DNA of 64,000 nucleotides from Derxia gummosa DSM 723 (GCF_000482785.1 NZ_AXWS01000013.1:62001-126000); one strand, 5' to 3'; counted from the stretch's first letter, positions 7,979 to 16,751 are shown. The notes: a model not told the origin generated them from the letters alone. Program-made: numbers and translations.

Positions 7979-10079
7979 GACGGGGCTCCGGCGCGAGGCG
8001 GGCGAGCAGCCGGGCCTGAGCGGCCAGCGCGTCGCGTCGGGCCTCGGCGGCGAGGGAGGAGGGGGACGGGGCGTCGGGCGGCGCGGTGGCGTCGGTACGC
8101 GTGTTGGTGGCGTCGCGGGTGGCGCTGGGGTCAACGTCAACGTCGGTGTCGATGGCGGTGGCGGTCACGGCGGCGGCAGCGCGGGCGGCGGTCTCCGGCG
8201 CGAGAAGCGCGGCGGCGCAGTCGCGCAGTCCGAGCGCGACGGTCGCGCGCGCGGCCGCGTCGCCGCGCGCGTCGCGCTCCGGCTCGGCGAGCGTGTCGAC
8301 GACCCAGGCGGTCGCGCACACGCGGCGGGCCGCGTCGGTCAGCGCCTGCGGATCGCGCCGCCGCGCGGCCGGGCGCAACCGGGCTTCGAAGCCGGCGAGC
8401 CCGACGAGCCGCGTCGCGCGGTCGAGCGCATGCGTGACGGCGATGCCGGCCTCGTCGTCGCCGACAGCGGGCCTGCCGCGATCGCCGGCGTCGCCGCCGT
8501 CGAGCCGGGCCGCGAGCAGGTCGAGCGCGCGCGCCAGTTCGCGTCGCGCGCCGTCGAGCGAGCCGGCCGGCCACAGCGTCGCGAACACCACCGACATCAG
8601 GAAGTTGCCGAGCAGGATGCCGACCACGCGGTCGCGCAGCACCGTCAGGTCGGTGCCGGGACCGTCGCCCTGGAGCACGCCGACGAAGAAGGCGAACGCC
8701 ATCTGCATGCCGGCATAGGCGAGCCGCTCGCTGGCGCCGGCGATCCAGCCGCAGAGCGCGGCCACGGCCGCGATCAGCAGCAGCAGCTGGCCGATGTCGG
8801 TCATGCGCGGCAGCAGCCAGACGATGGCGATCGCGCCGAGCAGCCCGCCGGCCAGCGCGCCCGCGAGCCGCAGCGTGAGCTTGTGCAGCGTCTCGCCGGT
8901 GCTGTCGAGCGCGACGAAGAAGCAGGTCACGAGCGCGGTGCGGATGCCGGGCCAGTCGAGCAGGCTGTAGGCGAGATAGGCCAGCGTCGCGGCGAGCGTG
9001 GCCTTGAGCGCGAAGCGCAGCCGGACCGGATCGCGCCAGGGCGGCGGCGCGGCGGGACGGGCAGGCCCGGCGGGCGTGATCCGCGTGGCGGACGTGGCGG
9101 ACGTGGCGGACGTGGCGGACGTGGCAGGCGTGGCGGACGTGGCAGGCGTGGCGGGCGCTTCAGGCAGGGCGGGCGCGGAGCGTGGGCCGTCCGCGCCGGT
9201 CGCGCCGTCGGGTCCGGCCCGGTCGTCGGCGTCGATGCCGGCCAGCAGTCGGTCGAGCGCGTGCCGCGCCGCCGTGGGGCTGCCGTCGGCGCGGCGTTGC
9301 GCGAGCGCGGCGATGCGCTCGGCCCGGTCCACGCGGGCGAGCAGCGCGCGGGCGGCGTCGGCCTCGGTGCGGCCGCGCGCGCCGGTCAGGCCGGCGGCGC
9401 GGGCAAGGACGTCGAGCAGCGTGGCGGTGGCGCCCGGCGCCGCCGGGGCCGGCACCGGCCGGCCGGCCGCGAGCGCGTCGCGCAGGCGCGCGAGCCGGCG
9501 TGCGGCCTCGGCGCGCGCGAGCGTCACCGCGTCCTGGCCGGTGGCGAGATCGAGCAGCGCGATGATCGCCGCCGGCAGCACCGCGACGACCCACAGCCAC
9601 AGCAGCAGCCGCGTGAGCGCCTCGGGGCGGGGGATGTCGTCGACCACGGCCTGCGCCAGCACCAGCACGAAGCCGGCGAGGAAGGCGATCGGTCCGGCGC
9701 CGGGCAGCCGCGCCAGCAGCATCGCGGCGAAGGTGGCGCAGGCCATGAGCGGCAACCGCAGCGCCGGTTCGCCGGCATCGAGCATCGCGAGCAGCAGCGC
9801 CAGCGCGACGGCCAGCGTCGCCGCGAGCAGGCCGCCGACGGCGGTGGCAAGCGTGGTCTGGCGATCGCGCCCGCCGACGAGGAAGACGACATAGGCCGCA
9901 TAGGCCGGCAGCGGAATGCGGAAGGTCATCCAGATCGCCACCACGAGGGCGCTGGCGAGCGCGAGCCGCAGTGCGCCGGCGAGCCGGCCCGGACGCGGCG
10001 CGAGTTCGGCCGCGAGCAGCGCCATCAGTCCGGCCGGCCCGGGCATGACGGCCGGGCGCGGGTCGGCGCCGGCCGTCAT
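7968..10079 (-). CDS. FUSC-family inner-membrane efflux protein (AaeB/MdtO-like)
   Basis: Inner-membrane component of a hydroxylated aromatic acid or drug efflux pump. The 703-residue protein has the family's duplicated layout: N-terminal hydrophobic block (about residues 30-180), cytoplasmic Ala/Arg-rich helical region, a second hydrophobic block starting near RFALKATLAATLAYLAYS (about 355-520) and a cytoplasmic tail. A low-complexity insert of SAT/PAT tripeptides (coded by 9085-9156) separates the halves. It overlaps the membrane-fusion gene (ATGA) and the channel gene. AaeB pumps aromatic carboxylates in E. coli; substrate here is not known. Confidence 0.9.
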   Translation of the reverse strand: MTAGADPRPAVMPGPAGLMALLAAELAPRPGRLAGALRLALASALVVAIWMTFRIPLPAYAAYVVFLVGGRDRQTTLATAVGGLLAATLAVALALLLAMLDAGEPALRLPLMACATFAAMLLARLPGAGPIAFLAGFVLVLAQAVVDDIPRPEALTRLLLWLWVVAVLPAAIIALLDLATGQDAVTLARAEAARRLARLRDALAAGRPVPAPAAPGATATLLDVLARAAGLTGARGRTEADAARALLARVDRAERIAALAQRRADGSPTAARHALDRLLAGIDADDRAGPDGATGADGPRSAPALPEAPATPATSATPATSATSATSATSATRITPAGPARPAAPPPWRDPVRLRFALKATLAATLAYLAYSLLDWPGIRTALVTCFFVALDSTGETLHKLTLRLAGALAGGLLGAIAIVWLLPRMTDIGQLLLLIAAVAALCGWIAGASERLAYAGMQMAFAFFVGVLQGDGPGTDLTVLRDRVVGILLGNFLMSVVFATLWPAGSLDGARRELARALDLLAARLDGGDAGDRGRPAVGDDEAGIAVTHALDRATRLVGLAGFEARLRPAARRRDPQALTDAARRVCATAWVVDTLAEPERDARGDAAARATVALGLRDCAAALLAPETAARAAAAVTATAIDTDVDVDPSATRDATNTRTDATAPPDAPSPSSLAAEARRDALAAQARLLARLAPEPRHAR
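9085..9156. repeat. Eight 9-bp tandem repeats in FUSC gene
   Basis: Eight consecutive 9-mers, five GTGGCGGAC, two GTGGCAGGC and one GTGGCGGGC, all in frame; on the coding strand they give repeated Ser/Pro/Ala-Ala-Thr units. The repeat can change length in whole codons without breaking the gene. Confidence 0.9.
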
Positions 10080-11149
10080 CGGTCGCGCGCGGCGCCGGCG
10101 CCGGCGGTCTCGCTCGGCGCCGCGCCGGCCTCGGGCTCGACGCGCACCGACACCGTCGCGCCCACGCGCAGGGCCTCGGGCGGCGCGGCGTCGAGCAGGA
10201 TGCGCACCGGAAAGCGCTGGGCCACCACCACCCAGCCGAGCGTGCGGCCGACGGCGGGCAGGCCGGGCGCGCCGCCGTTCTCGGGCCGCACGCCGGGGCC
10301 GATGCTCTCGACCCGGCCACGCAGTGGCGCGCGGCCGTCGTCGCCGAGGCGCCAGACCGTGGCCGGCGCGCCGATGGCGAGCGCGCCCAGCTCGGTCTCG
10401 CGGAAGTCGGCCACCGCGTACCAGCGATCGGCACGCACGAGGCTGAACAGCGCGTGGCCGGCCGCCGCGTAGCTGCCTTCGCTGAGTTCGAGCCCGGCCA
10501 CCGTGCCGTCGAAGGGCGCGCGCAGCACGGTGTTGCGCAGGTCGCGCTCGGCCAGGGCGACGGCGGCATCGGCGGCACGCAGTTGCGCGACCAGACCGCC
10601 GGTGTCGGTCACGGCCTGGCGTGCCTGCGTGGCCTGGAGCAGGGCGCCCGCGAGCGCGGCCTCGGCACTGCGTTCGTTGGCGCGCGCCTCGTCCACCTGC
10701 TGGCGCGTGACATAGCCGGCGCCGAGCAGCGGCTCGACGCGGGCCAGCGTGTCGCGCGCGAGGCCGAGCTGGACCCGCGCGCGCTCGACCGCGCTGCGCG
10801 CCGCGTCGGCGCCCGAGCCCTGGGCCGTGACCTGGCGCGCCGTGGTGTCGATCTGGGCGCGCAGCGCGTCGCGCTGGGCGCGCGCCTGGGCCAGTCTGAG
10901 TTCATAGGGTTCGGCGTCGATCTCGACCAGCGTGGCGCCGGCGCGCACGCGCTCGTGGTCGCGCACCGCGATGCGCGTGATGCGCCCGTTCACGTCGGGC
11001 GCGAGCGCGGCGCTGTCGGCATAGAGGTAGGCGTCATGGGTGCGCGGCCGGGCGTCGAGCACCGTCAGCACGCGCAGGCCGAGCAAGGCGGCCGCGCCGA
11101 CCGCGAGCAGCGCGACCGCGCGCGCCGCCGGGGTGCGCCAGCCGCTCAT
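10076..11149 (-). CDS. HlyD/EmrA-type membrane fusion protein (AaeA-like)
   Basis: Periplasmic adaptor linking the FUSC pump to the outer-membrane channel. ATG 11149 gives 357 residues: one N-terminal anchor (residues 10-30), a first biotinyl-lipoyl half (APDVNGRITRIAVRDHERV), a long alpha-helical hairpin with Gln/Arg/Ala heptads, the second lipoyl half (LRNTVLRAPFDGTVAGLEL) and a beta-barrel domain. It overlaps the FUSC start by 4 nt and follows the DUF1656 gene by 34 nt, the classic aaeXAB order. Confidence 0.93.
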   Translation of the reverse strand: MSGWRTPAARAVALLAVGAAALLGLRVLTVLDARPRTHDAYLYADSAALAPDVNGRITRIAVRDHERVRAGATLVEIDAEPYELRLAQARAQRDALRAQIDTTARQVTAQGSGADAARSAVERARVQLGLARDTLARVEPLLGAGYVTRQQVDEARANERSAEAALAGALLQATQARQAVTDTGGLVAQLRAADAAVALAERDLRNTVLRAPFDGTVAGLELSEGSYAAAGHALFSLVRADRWYAVADFRETELGALAIGAPATVWRLGDDGRAPLRGRVESIGPGVRPENGGAPGLPAVGRTLGWVVVAQRFPVRILLDAAPPEALRVGATVSVRVEPEAGAAPSETAGAGAARDR

Positions 11150-11183
11150 GCGCGCGGCTCCGTGGGCAGGGGCAGGGCGTGCA

Positions 11184-11453
11184 TCAGGCCAGCCACAGCA
11201 GCCAGAGCGCGAAGGCGAAGGCCGTGGCGCTGGCCAGATGAACGAGCAGCGGCGCCGGCAGCAGCGCCTCGATGCCGGCCAGTACCAGCAGCTGGCGCAG
11301 CAGCAGCGCGAGCAGCACGCCGCCGAAGGCGCACAGCATCCACGACGGGAAATAGGCGCCGAGCAGGCTGCGCGACGGCGCGCCCGAGCAGCCGCCGAGC
11401 AGCAGCGGAGCGAGCCGGACGGGCAGGTGACGGGCGTGGCGCGACGCTCGCAT
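11184..11453 (-). CDS. DUF1656 small inner-membrane protein (AaeX-like)
   Basis: An 89-residue protein with two hydrophobic helices and the DUF1656 core around GAYFPSWMLCAFGGVLLALLLR. It is the first gene of the aaeXAB-type efflux operon. Unusually, residues 12-22 resemble a lipobox (LAPLLLGGC), so the N-terminus may be longer or differently processed than in AaeX. The role of DUF1656 proteins is not established. Confidence 0.8.
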   Translation of the reverse strand: MRASRHARHLPVRLAPLLLGGCSGAPSRSLLGAYFPSWMLCAFGGVLLALLLRQLLVLAGIEALLPAPLLVHLASATAFAFALWLLWLA

Positions 11454-11535
11454 CGTTTGTTCTCCTTGGCATGACGGTGGCGCCGCCGCCCTCCCGACGG
11501 GCCGCGATCGCGGCGCGGATTCTGCTCAGCCTGCG

Positions 11536-11594
11536 CGGCCCGCGCGCTGAAACTTCTGCATTCCCGGGATGCAGGCAAATCAGCGCGCGGGCCG
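11536..11594. promoter_or_regulatory. Large nested dyad in lysR-efflux divergent promoter region
   Basis: Two nested inverted repeats share one centre at 11565: outer 15-bp arms at 11536-11550 and 11580-11594 (right arm TCAGCGCGCGGGCCG) and inner 6-bp arms CTGCAT 11556-11561 / ATGCAG 11569-11574. LysR regulators bind such dyads in the divergent promoter of their target, so this is the likely operator for both genes. That function is inferred. Confidence 0.65.
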
Positions 11595-11698
11595 GGCCGA
11601 TCCGGCAGCATCGGCGCCGGCGCGCGGCACGCTGCGGCCGCGCCCGCCGACACCAAGATCAAGACCCTTCTTCGCCGCGCGCCCGCGCCTTGCCGCCC

Positions 11699-12748
11699 AT
11701 GTCCTCCAAGCGAATCGACCTCAACCTGCTGCGCGTGTTCGAGGCAGTCATGCAACGACGCAGCATCGCCGGCGCGAGCCGTGAGCTGCACCTGACGCCC
11801 TCGGCGGTGAGCCATGCGCTGGCGCGGCTGCGCGAGGCGATCGGCGATCCGCTGTTCGTCACCTCGGGCCGGGGCATGGAGCCGACCACGCGCGCCCTCG
11901 ACCTCGCGCCGCGCCTGCGCGCCGGCCTGGCACAGCTCGACGAGGCGCTCGACATCGGCGGCTTCGACCCGGCCAGCGCGACCCGCGACTTCCGCATCGC
12001 CGCCACCGACTACGCCTGCACGATGCTGCTGGCGCCGCTGGTGCGGCGCATCGCCGCGCGCGCGCCGGGCGTGGATCTGCGCGTGTTTCCGTTCAGCCGG
12101 CTCGACACCATCCGCCAGCTCGACGATGGCCGGCTCGATCTCGTGCTCGGCTGGTTCGACGAACTGCCCGCGCGCATGCGCCGGCTCGCGCTGTGGGAGG
12201 ACCGCGAGGCCCTCGTGGTGCGAGCCGGTCATCCGCTCGCGCGCGGGCCTGTGAGCCGCGAGGCGCTGCTGCGCTTCCCGCACGTGGTGGTGGAGCTGAC
12301 GGGCAGCGCCGAGAGCGGGCCGGGCGGCTTCTTCGACGACCGGGGCGTGCAGCGCCGGGTCTGGATCGAGCGGCTGCTGCTCGAAGGCGGCATCGACGGC
12401 GCAGCCCACGGCGGACGCGCTGCGGTGTCGGTGCCGCATTACGGCGCGGTGCTGCCGCTGGTGGAGACCAGCGATCTGGTGGCGACGCTGCCGCTCGGCT
12501 ATGTGCGCGCGACCGCGCGGCCGGGCGCGATCGCGTTGCTCGATCTGCCCTACGAGCCGGTGGTGGCACGGATCGAGGCGCTGTGGCATCGCCGCTCCGA
12601 CCCCGACGCGGGCGTGAGCTGGCTCGTGGGCGAACTGGCGGCGGGCGCGGCCGAGGCGGTCGGCATGTCCGCCGCGCGGCATGCCGTCGCGGCTGGCACG
12701 GCGGCAGTCGAGGCGCCGCCTGCGGGGCAGGCTCAGACTGGCGAGTAG
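11699..12748 (+). CDS. LysR-family transcriptional regulator
   Basis: A 349-residue protein with N-terminal winged HTH (residues 5-64, including AGASRELHLTPSAVSHALARL) and a LysR substrate-binding domain (about 95-300). It is divergent from the aaeXAB-type efflux operon, the arrangement of AaeR and other LysR regulators that switch the neighbouring operon on in response to an aromatic acid. A 40-residue Ala-rich C-terminal tail is longer than usual. It converges on, and overlaps by 16 nt, the gene at 12733-13284. Confidence 0.92.
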   Translation: MSSKRIDLNLLRVFEAVMQRRSIAGASRELHLTPSAVSHALARLREAIGDPLFVTSGRGMEPTTRALDLAPRLRAGLAQLDEALDIGGFDPASATRDFRIAATDYACTMLLAPLVRRIAARAPGVDLRVFPFSRLDTIRQLDDGRLDLVLGWFDELPARMRRLALWEDREALVVRAGHPLARGPVSREALLRFPHVVVELTGSAESGPGGFFDDRGVQRRVWIERLLLEGGIDGAAHGGRAAVSVPHYGAVLPLVETSDLVATLPLGYVRATARPGAIALLDLPYEPVVARIEALWHRRSDPDAGVSWLVGELAAGAAEAVGMSAARHAVAAGTAAVEAPPAGQAQTGE

Positions 12749-13284
12749 CTCCAGCGCGGCGTCAGCCACACCAGCACGAAGGCCGCGAGCCCGAGCACGC
12801 CGGCGACCCAGATGAACGCCGGCATCTCCGCGAAGCGCAGCGGATGGATCACGCGCGCCGCGCCCAGCCCGAGCGCGTTGCCGCCCGCGACGAACACCGC
12901 CACCGCGTAGTCGTGGAAGCGCCGCGCATGGTTGGCGCCCTGCGACCAGCGCGGATCGGTGTTGTAGCTCGGCAGGCGCGCATGCATGTCGTCGAGCCGC
13001 TCCAGCTCCGACATGAAGGTGCGCAGATTGGTGATCGCGCGCTCGGCCTTGTAGTTGAGGAAGGCGAAGCAGATCGACGCGATCGGAAAGGCCAGTACCA
13101 GCCATTCCACCGGCGCCGCCGTCGCGCTGCCTGCGCCCGGCCGCAGCGCGACCACCGCCGCGAGCAGGCCGACGAGGATGCTCACGTACATCGCCAGCGC
13201 CTGCTGGCGCTGGGTCACGCGGGCGTTCACCTCCTGCGAGGCGGCGATGAAGCGGTAGTTGGCATCGACGATGAGCGAGGCCAT
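12733..13284 (-). CDS. Unknown four-helix membrane protein
   Basis: I do not recognise a family. The 183-residue product has two N-terminal hydrophobic segments (about residues 32-48 and 60-76), a charged middle (ERAITNLRTFMSELERLDD) and two C-terminal hydrophobic segments (about 127-145 and 157-176). It lies 23 nt after the second YeeE/YedE gene and ends the fadL-yeeE-yeeE operon, so it may act with them. Confidence 0.7.
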   Translation of the reverse strand: MASLIVDANYRFIAASQEVNARVTQRQQALAMYVSILVGLLAAVVALRPGAGSATAAPVEWLVLAFPIASICFAFLNYKAERAITNLRTFMSELERLDDMHARLPSYNTDPRWSQGANHARRFHDYAVAVFVAGGNALGLGAARVIHPLRFAEMPAFIWVAGVLGLAAFVLVWLTPRWSYSPV

Positions 13285-13307
13285 TCGGCGGACTCCGGAA
13301 GAAGGGT

Positions 13308-13721
13308 TCAGCGCGCCAGCCGGCGCGCGACGAGGCCGCCCGCGAACATCGCGGGCACGAACAGCCATGTCTCCCGATTGTCCAGCACCAGGCCGGCGAG
13401 CGCCGGGCCGGGGCAGTAGCCGGTCAGTCCCCAGCCGAGACCGAACAGCGCGGCGCCCGTCACGAGGCGCGGATCGACACGGCGCGCGGGCGGCAGATGG
13501 AAGCGCGTGTCGAGCCGGGGCGAGGGCGCGCCGAGCACGCGCCGGAAGCCGATGCCGGCCACCAGCACCGCACCGCCCATGACGAAGGCGAGGCTCGGAT
13601 CCCACTCGCCCGCGATGTCGAGAAAGGCCAGCACCTTGAGCGGATCGGTCATGTGGCCGATGGCGAGGCCGGCGCCGAACAGCAGGCCCGCCGCGAGGCT
13701 CGTGAGCAGTCTGAGCATCAC
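13308..13721 (-). CDS. YeeE/YedE-family membrane protein B (DUF6691-like)
   Basis: A 137-residue protein with four hydrophobic segments and the conserved motif GLTGYCPGPALAGL with the family's Cys. YeeE/YedE proteins import thiosulfate or related sulfur compounds; half-size pairs like this one (PmpA/PmpB type) are encoded side by side. It is separated by 6 nt from the companion gene upstream. Confidence 0.85.
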   Translation of the reverse strand: MMLRLLTSLAAGLLFGAGLAIGHMTDPLKVLAFLDIAGEWDPSLAFVMGGAVLVAGIGFRRVLGAPSPRLDTRFHLPPARRVDPRLVTGAALFGLGWGLTGYCPGPALAGLVLDNRETWLFVPAMFAGGLVARRLAR

Positions 13722-13727
13722 CGCGCC

Positions 13728-14207
13728 TCAACCCGCATGACGCATGACGAAGACCGTCGCGACGGCCACCGCCATGAACACGCCCGTGGCGACCAGCGAG
13801 CGCGGCGACAGCCGCGCGAGGCCGCACACGCCGTGGCCGCTGGTGCAGCCATGCGCGAGCGCCGTGCCCGCGCCGACGAGCAGCCCGCCCACGATGAGCA
13901 GCGCGGCCGGCATGCCGGTGCGCGCGGTCGCGGACGGCTCGCCCGACAGCGCGGCCCACAGTCGCGCGCCCGCGAGCAGGCCGACGAGGAAGGCGATCCG
14001 CCACGCCAGCTCGGACCGCGCTGGCGCGGTGACGGTGTCGGCGGCGGGGGCGGGGTTCGCGGTGTCGCGGCCGCGAAGCCGGTCGAGCAGCAGCGCGAGC
14101 GCGCCGAAGGCAATGCCGCTGACGCCGGCGATCCGGCCGAGCGCGCCCAGCAGCAGCACGGCCGACGCACCGATGAGCAGGCCGGCGACGGGAGTGAACT
14201 GCGTCAT
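13728..14207 (-). CDS. YeeE/YedE-family membrane protein A
   Basis: A 159-residue half-transporter with the signature AHGCTSGHGVCGLARLSPRSL region (two conserved Cys and His-Gly-Cys-Thr) near residues 115-135 and about four to five hydrophobic segments. With the next gene it forms a YeeE/YedE pair thought to move sulfur species across the inner membrane. ATG 14207 lies 1 nt after the fadL-type stop, indicating coupled expression. A longer frame exists upstream but overlaps fadL. Confidence 0.87.
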   Translation of the reverse strand: MTQFTPVAGLLIGASAVLLLGALGRIAGVSGIAFGALALLLDRLRGRDTANPAPAADTVTAPARSELAWRIAFLVGLLAGARLWAALSGEPSATARTGMPAALLIVGGLLVGAGTALAHGCTSGHGVCGLARLSPRSLVATGVFMAVAVATVFVMRHAG

Positions 14208-14208
14208 C

Positions 14209-15495
14209 TCAGAACTTCCAGCCCCAGGCCGCGCCGACAAGGGTTTCGGACAGGCGCACATCCGCCTCGCCGCCGCCGAAGGACGCGGGGATCGAGCCCG
14301 AGCCGCTCACTGTCTTCGGCAGCGCGCGGGCCACATAGCCGCTGACTTCCGAATGCGCATCGACACCCCAGGTGAAGCCCAGCGTCGCATGGTCCTGCAC
14401 CACGCCGGGCGCGAGGATGCTGAAGAAGGTCTGGTCGCCCGGCACCGGCTGGCTCGCATGGCTGTAGCCCGCGCGCAGCACGAGACCCGGCACCACCTCG
14501 TTGAGCACGCCCAGCTTGACCACGCGCACATCGCGCCAGCCGAAGCCCGGCCCGTCGGCGCCGCCGAGCGGCCTGCCCGCGAACAGCCGCGACAGCGGAT
14601 TGCCGACCGAACCCACATCGCCGTAGCCGATGTGCTGCCAGTCGGCCGCGAGCGTCCAGGCCGGCGCCGGCTTCCACGCGAGGCCGACGCCCCAGGTCGC
14701 GGGAATGTCGAAGCCGCCGTTGTCGGCGAACAGCCCCCGGTACTTGCCGAAGCTGCCCTGGACCTTCGACGACCAGCTCGCGCCGAGGCTCAGGCCCGGC
14801 GCCAGTTCGCCGGTCCAGCCGAGCTTGAGACCGGCGCCGTTCGACGTGTCGGTGCCCCGGTCGGTGAGCGCGCCGCCATCCTGCGACGCGCCCGCGAACG
14901 GTCCGATGCCGCGCGCCGAAAAGCGCTGATGCGCAAGCACCAGCGCCGCGCCCAGCACCTGGCCGGGCGCGACCCGCGCCGCGACCGAGGGCGTGACGAA
15001 GAGCTGTTCGAGATTCACGCCGGCCTTGCCCTGACCGCCGATCGCGCCGAAGGGATTGCGCGCATAGCTCGTGTTCATGCCGCCATTGCCGTACACGGCG
15101 AGGCCGACGCTCAGGTCGGACGACAGCGCGCGCGTGTAGCCGAATTCGGGGATGAGGAAATGGCGCCGGTCGTTGCCGTCGTAGTCGCCGTCGAGACCGG
15201 CGCCGTTGCCCCGGATGCGCGCGCCGCGATCGGGCGTGAACAGCGTGAGGCCGGCATCGAGCCGGCTGCCGACGAGCGCGGTGCCGGCCGGATTGGTCGC
15301 GGCCGCGAGCGAGTCCTGCGGCAGCGCGATGCCCGTGCCCGCCGCGCCGAGCGACTTCACGCCGTAGCCGTGCTGGAAGTAGCCGTTGGTGGCGCGCGCG
15401 GCCTGGGGCGCGAGCGCGGCCGCGATGGCGAACGCGGCCAGGCTGGCGCGGGTGGCGGAAGGCGCCGAGAGAGGCGGGCGGCGGTAGCGGAGCAT
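14209..15495 (-). CDS. FadL/TodX (OMPP1) family outer-membrane channel
   Basis: A 428-residue outer-membrane protein with a signal peptide cleaved near APQAARA|TNGYF, the FadL N-terminal hatch motif (GAAGTGIALPQDSLAAATNPAGTA region) and a C-terminal Phe typical of beta-barrels. FadL channels admit hydrophobic compounds such as fatty acids or aromatics. It is the first gene of an operon with two YeeE/YedE transporters, a combination pointing to a sulfur-containing or hydrophobic substrate; this link is inferred. Confidence 0.92.
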   Translation of the reverse strand: MLRYRRPPLSAPSATRASLAAFAIAAALAPQAARATNGYFQHGYGVKSLGAAGTGIALPQDSLAAATNPAGTALVGSRLDAGLTLFTPDRGARIRGNGAGLDGDYDGNDRRHFLIPEFGYTRALSSDLSVGLAVYGNGGMNTSYARNPFGAIGGQGKAGVNLEQLFVTPSVAARVAPGQVLGAALVLAHQRFSARGIGPFAGASQDGGALTDRGTDTSNGAGLKLGWTGELAPGLSLGASWSSKVQGSFGKYRGLFADNGGFDIPATWGVGLAWKPAPAWTLAADWQHIGYGDVGSVGNPLSRLFAGRPLGGADGPGFGWRDVRVVKLGVLNEVVPGLVLRAGYSHASQPVPGDQTFFSILAPGVVQDHATLGFTWGVDAHSEVSGYVARALPKTVSGSGSIPASFGGGEADVRLSETLVGAAWGWKF

Positions 15496-15580
15496 GGCGC
15501 ACTCCTGTGCTGGGTCTTGGGGTCCGCCATGCTCGATGCGGCGCCGCAGGCCGCAAAAGATGCCTTTGCCATGTGCTTAT

Positions 15581-15609
15581 CCGGCGCCTGTCGGGCCGAC
15601 GGGCGCCGG
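15581..15609. terminator. 29-bp near-perfect palindrome, terminator-like
   Basis: Arms CCGGCGCC / GGCGCCGG enclose GTCGG-G-CCGAC, with one T-G pair as the only imperfection. It lies 50 nt downstream of the PEP-CTERM stop and upstream of fadL on the same strand. No T-run follows, so it may act as a hairpin terminator, an mRNA 3' end, or an operator. Confidence 0.5.
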
Positions 15610-15658
15610 AGGGAGAGCGCGCGGCGTGCCCGCTCGCGGACCGCCGCCGGCACGGCCG

Positions 15659-16618
15659 TCAGGCCATGGCGCCCCGGCGCCGCCGCGCGACCCAGCCCAG
15701 CCCGCCCAGCCCGAAGCCGAGCATCGCGAGGCTGCCCGGCTCGGGCACCGGAGCGACCGCGTTGATCGAGTAGTCATGCCCGCTCAGCGCGTCGAGCGTG
15801 ACGCCGGACGTGAGCGGGTCGAGGAACAGCCGCGCCGTGTGGCTCGCGTCGAGGGTGCCGTGGTTGTACCAGTACTCGCCGCCGCCGCCCTGGTTCGACC
15901 AGCCCTGGTCGATGCCGACGGTGAGCGCGGCCTGGAGGTTGATGGTCGCGCCCACGGTGGTGGACAGCGTGACCGGGTAGTCGAAGCCGTAATCCTGGCC
16001 CACCGTGTAGGTCGTGTTGTAGTCGGGCGTCTGGTAGGTCCAGGGGCTGCTGCGGTCGAGCTGGTAGCTGGCCAGGCCGTCGTTGCTCCAGAGCGAGGTA
16101 TTGAAGTCGAAGGCGCCGCCCCGCGTCTCCCTCGGCACGTTGATGTGGCAGCGGATGTCGAACACGAAGTCCACCGGCGTGCCCGCCGCGAGGCCGTTGC
16201 CGTTGACCACGATCTGGTCGTTGAACGCGCCGCCGAACAGGCCGAAGGCGTGTGGCTCGACCAGGTTGGGCAGCGACGGATTGAGCGGGTTGCTCGCCTT
16301 GATCAGCTCGGTGTTGACGTAGGCGCGCAGCGTGCCCTCCGTCGCTTCGGCCCAGCCGCCGGCCCCGGCGAGCGCCAGCACGCCATCGGACACCGAGTAG
16401 GTGGCGTTGGCGCTGCTCTCGATCCGGTGGCCACCGCCGGGCAGGGCCGAGAGAAGGGGGTCGCTGGCGGTGGTGTGGGTGCCGGCGGCGTCGGTCATGC
16501 TGGCCCAGGTCCGGCCGTTGACGGTGGCGGTGGCATGGGCCGGGGCGGCAAGTCCGGCGAGGGCGGCCAGCAGGGCGAGCGCGACGGGCACGCGCGCGGT
16601 GGAAAGGGAACGGGGCAT
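15659..16618 (-). CDS. PEP-CTERM sorting-domain exported protein
   Basis: A 319-residue exported protein: signal peptide (residues 1-29), a beta-rich body without a family I recognise, and a C-terminal PEP-CTERM tripartite signal: VPEPGSLAMLGFGLGGLGWV followed by RRRR. Such proteins are processed by an EpsH-type exosortase, which should be encoded elsewhere, and are often exopolysaccharide- or biofilm-linked. Two hairpins lie in its upstream region (16644-16679 and 16722-16751). Confidence 0.93.
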   Translation of the reverse strand: MPRSLSTARVPVALALLAALAGLAAPAHATATVNGRTWASMTDAAGTHTTASDPLLSALPGGGHRIESSANATYSVSDGVLALAGAGGWAEATEGTLRAYVNTELIKASNPLNPSLPNLVEPHAFGLFGGAFNDQIVVNGNGLAAGTPVDFVFDIRCHINVPRETRGGAFDFNTSLWSNDGLASYQLDRSSPWTYQTPDYNTTYTVGQDYGFDYPVTLSTTVGATINLQAALTVGIDQGWSNQGGGGEYWYNHGTLDASHTARLFLDPLTSGVTLDALSGHDYSINAVAPVPEPGSLAMLGFGLGGLGWVARRRRGAMA

Positions 16619-16643
16619 GGCGGCTTCCTGATGAGTTGTCGGT

Positions 16644-16679
16644 CGGTTCCGGAGGCCGCGATGCGGGCCTCCAGAACCG
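16644..16679. promoter_or_regulatory. 14-bp-arm hairpin in PEP-CTERM 5' region
   Basis: Inverted repeat 16644-16657 / 16666-16679 (right arm GGCCTCCAGAACCG) with one mismatch and an 8-nt loop, 26 nt upstream of the PEP-CTERM start codon. It could be a 5'-UTR structure or operator; function not shown. Confidence 0.45.
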
Positions 16680-16721
16680 TGAACGGAAGTCGCCGCCGAG
16701 AACTGCCATCGGCGCGATGAC

Positions 16722-16751
16722 GCGGCTGGCGGGAACGATCACGCCAGCCGC
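16722..16751 (-). terminator. Hairpin downstream of lectin-like gene
   Basis: Perfect 10-bp arms GCGGCTGGCG / CGCCAGCCGC with a 10-nt loop, 47 nt beyond the last gene of the nine-gene (-) operon. No T-run, so a GC-rich hairpin terminator is inferred from position. Confidence 0.5.
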
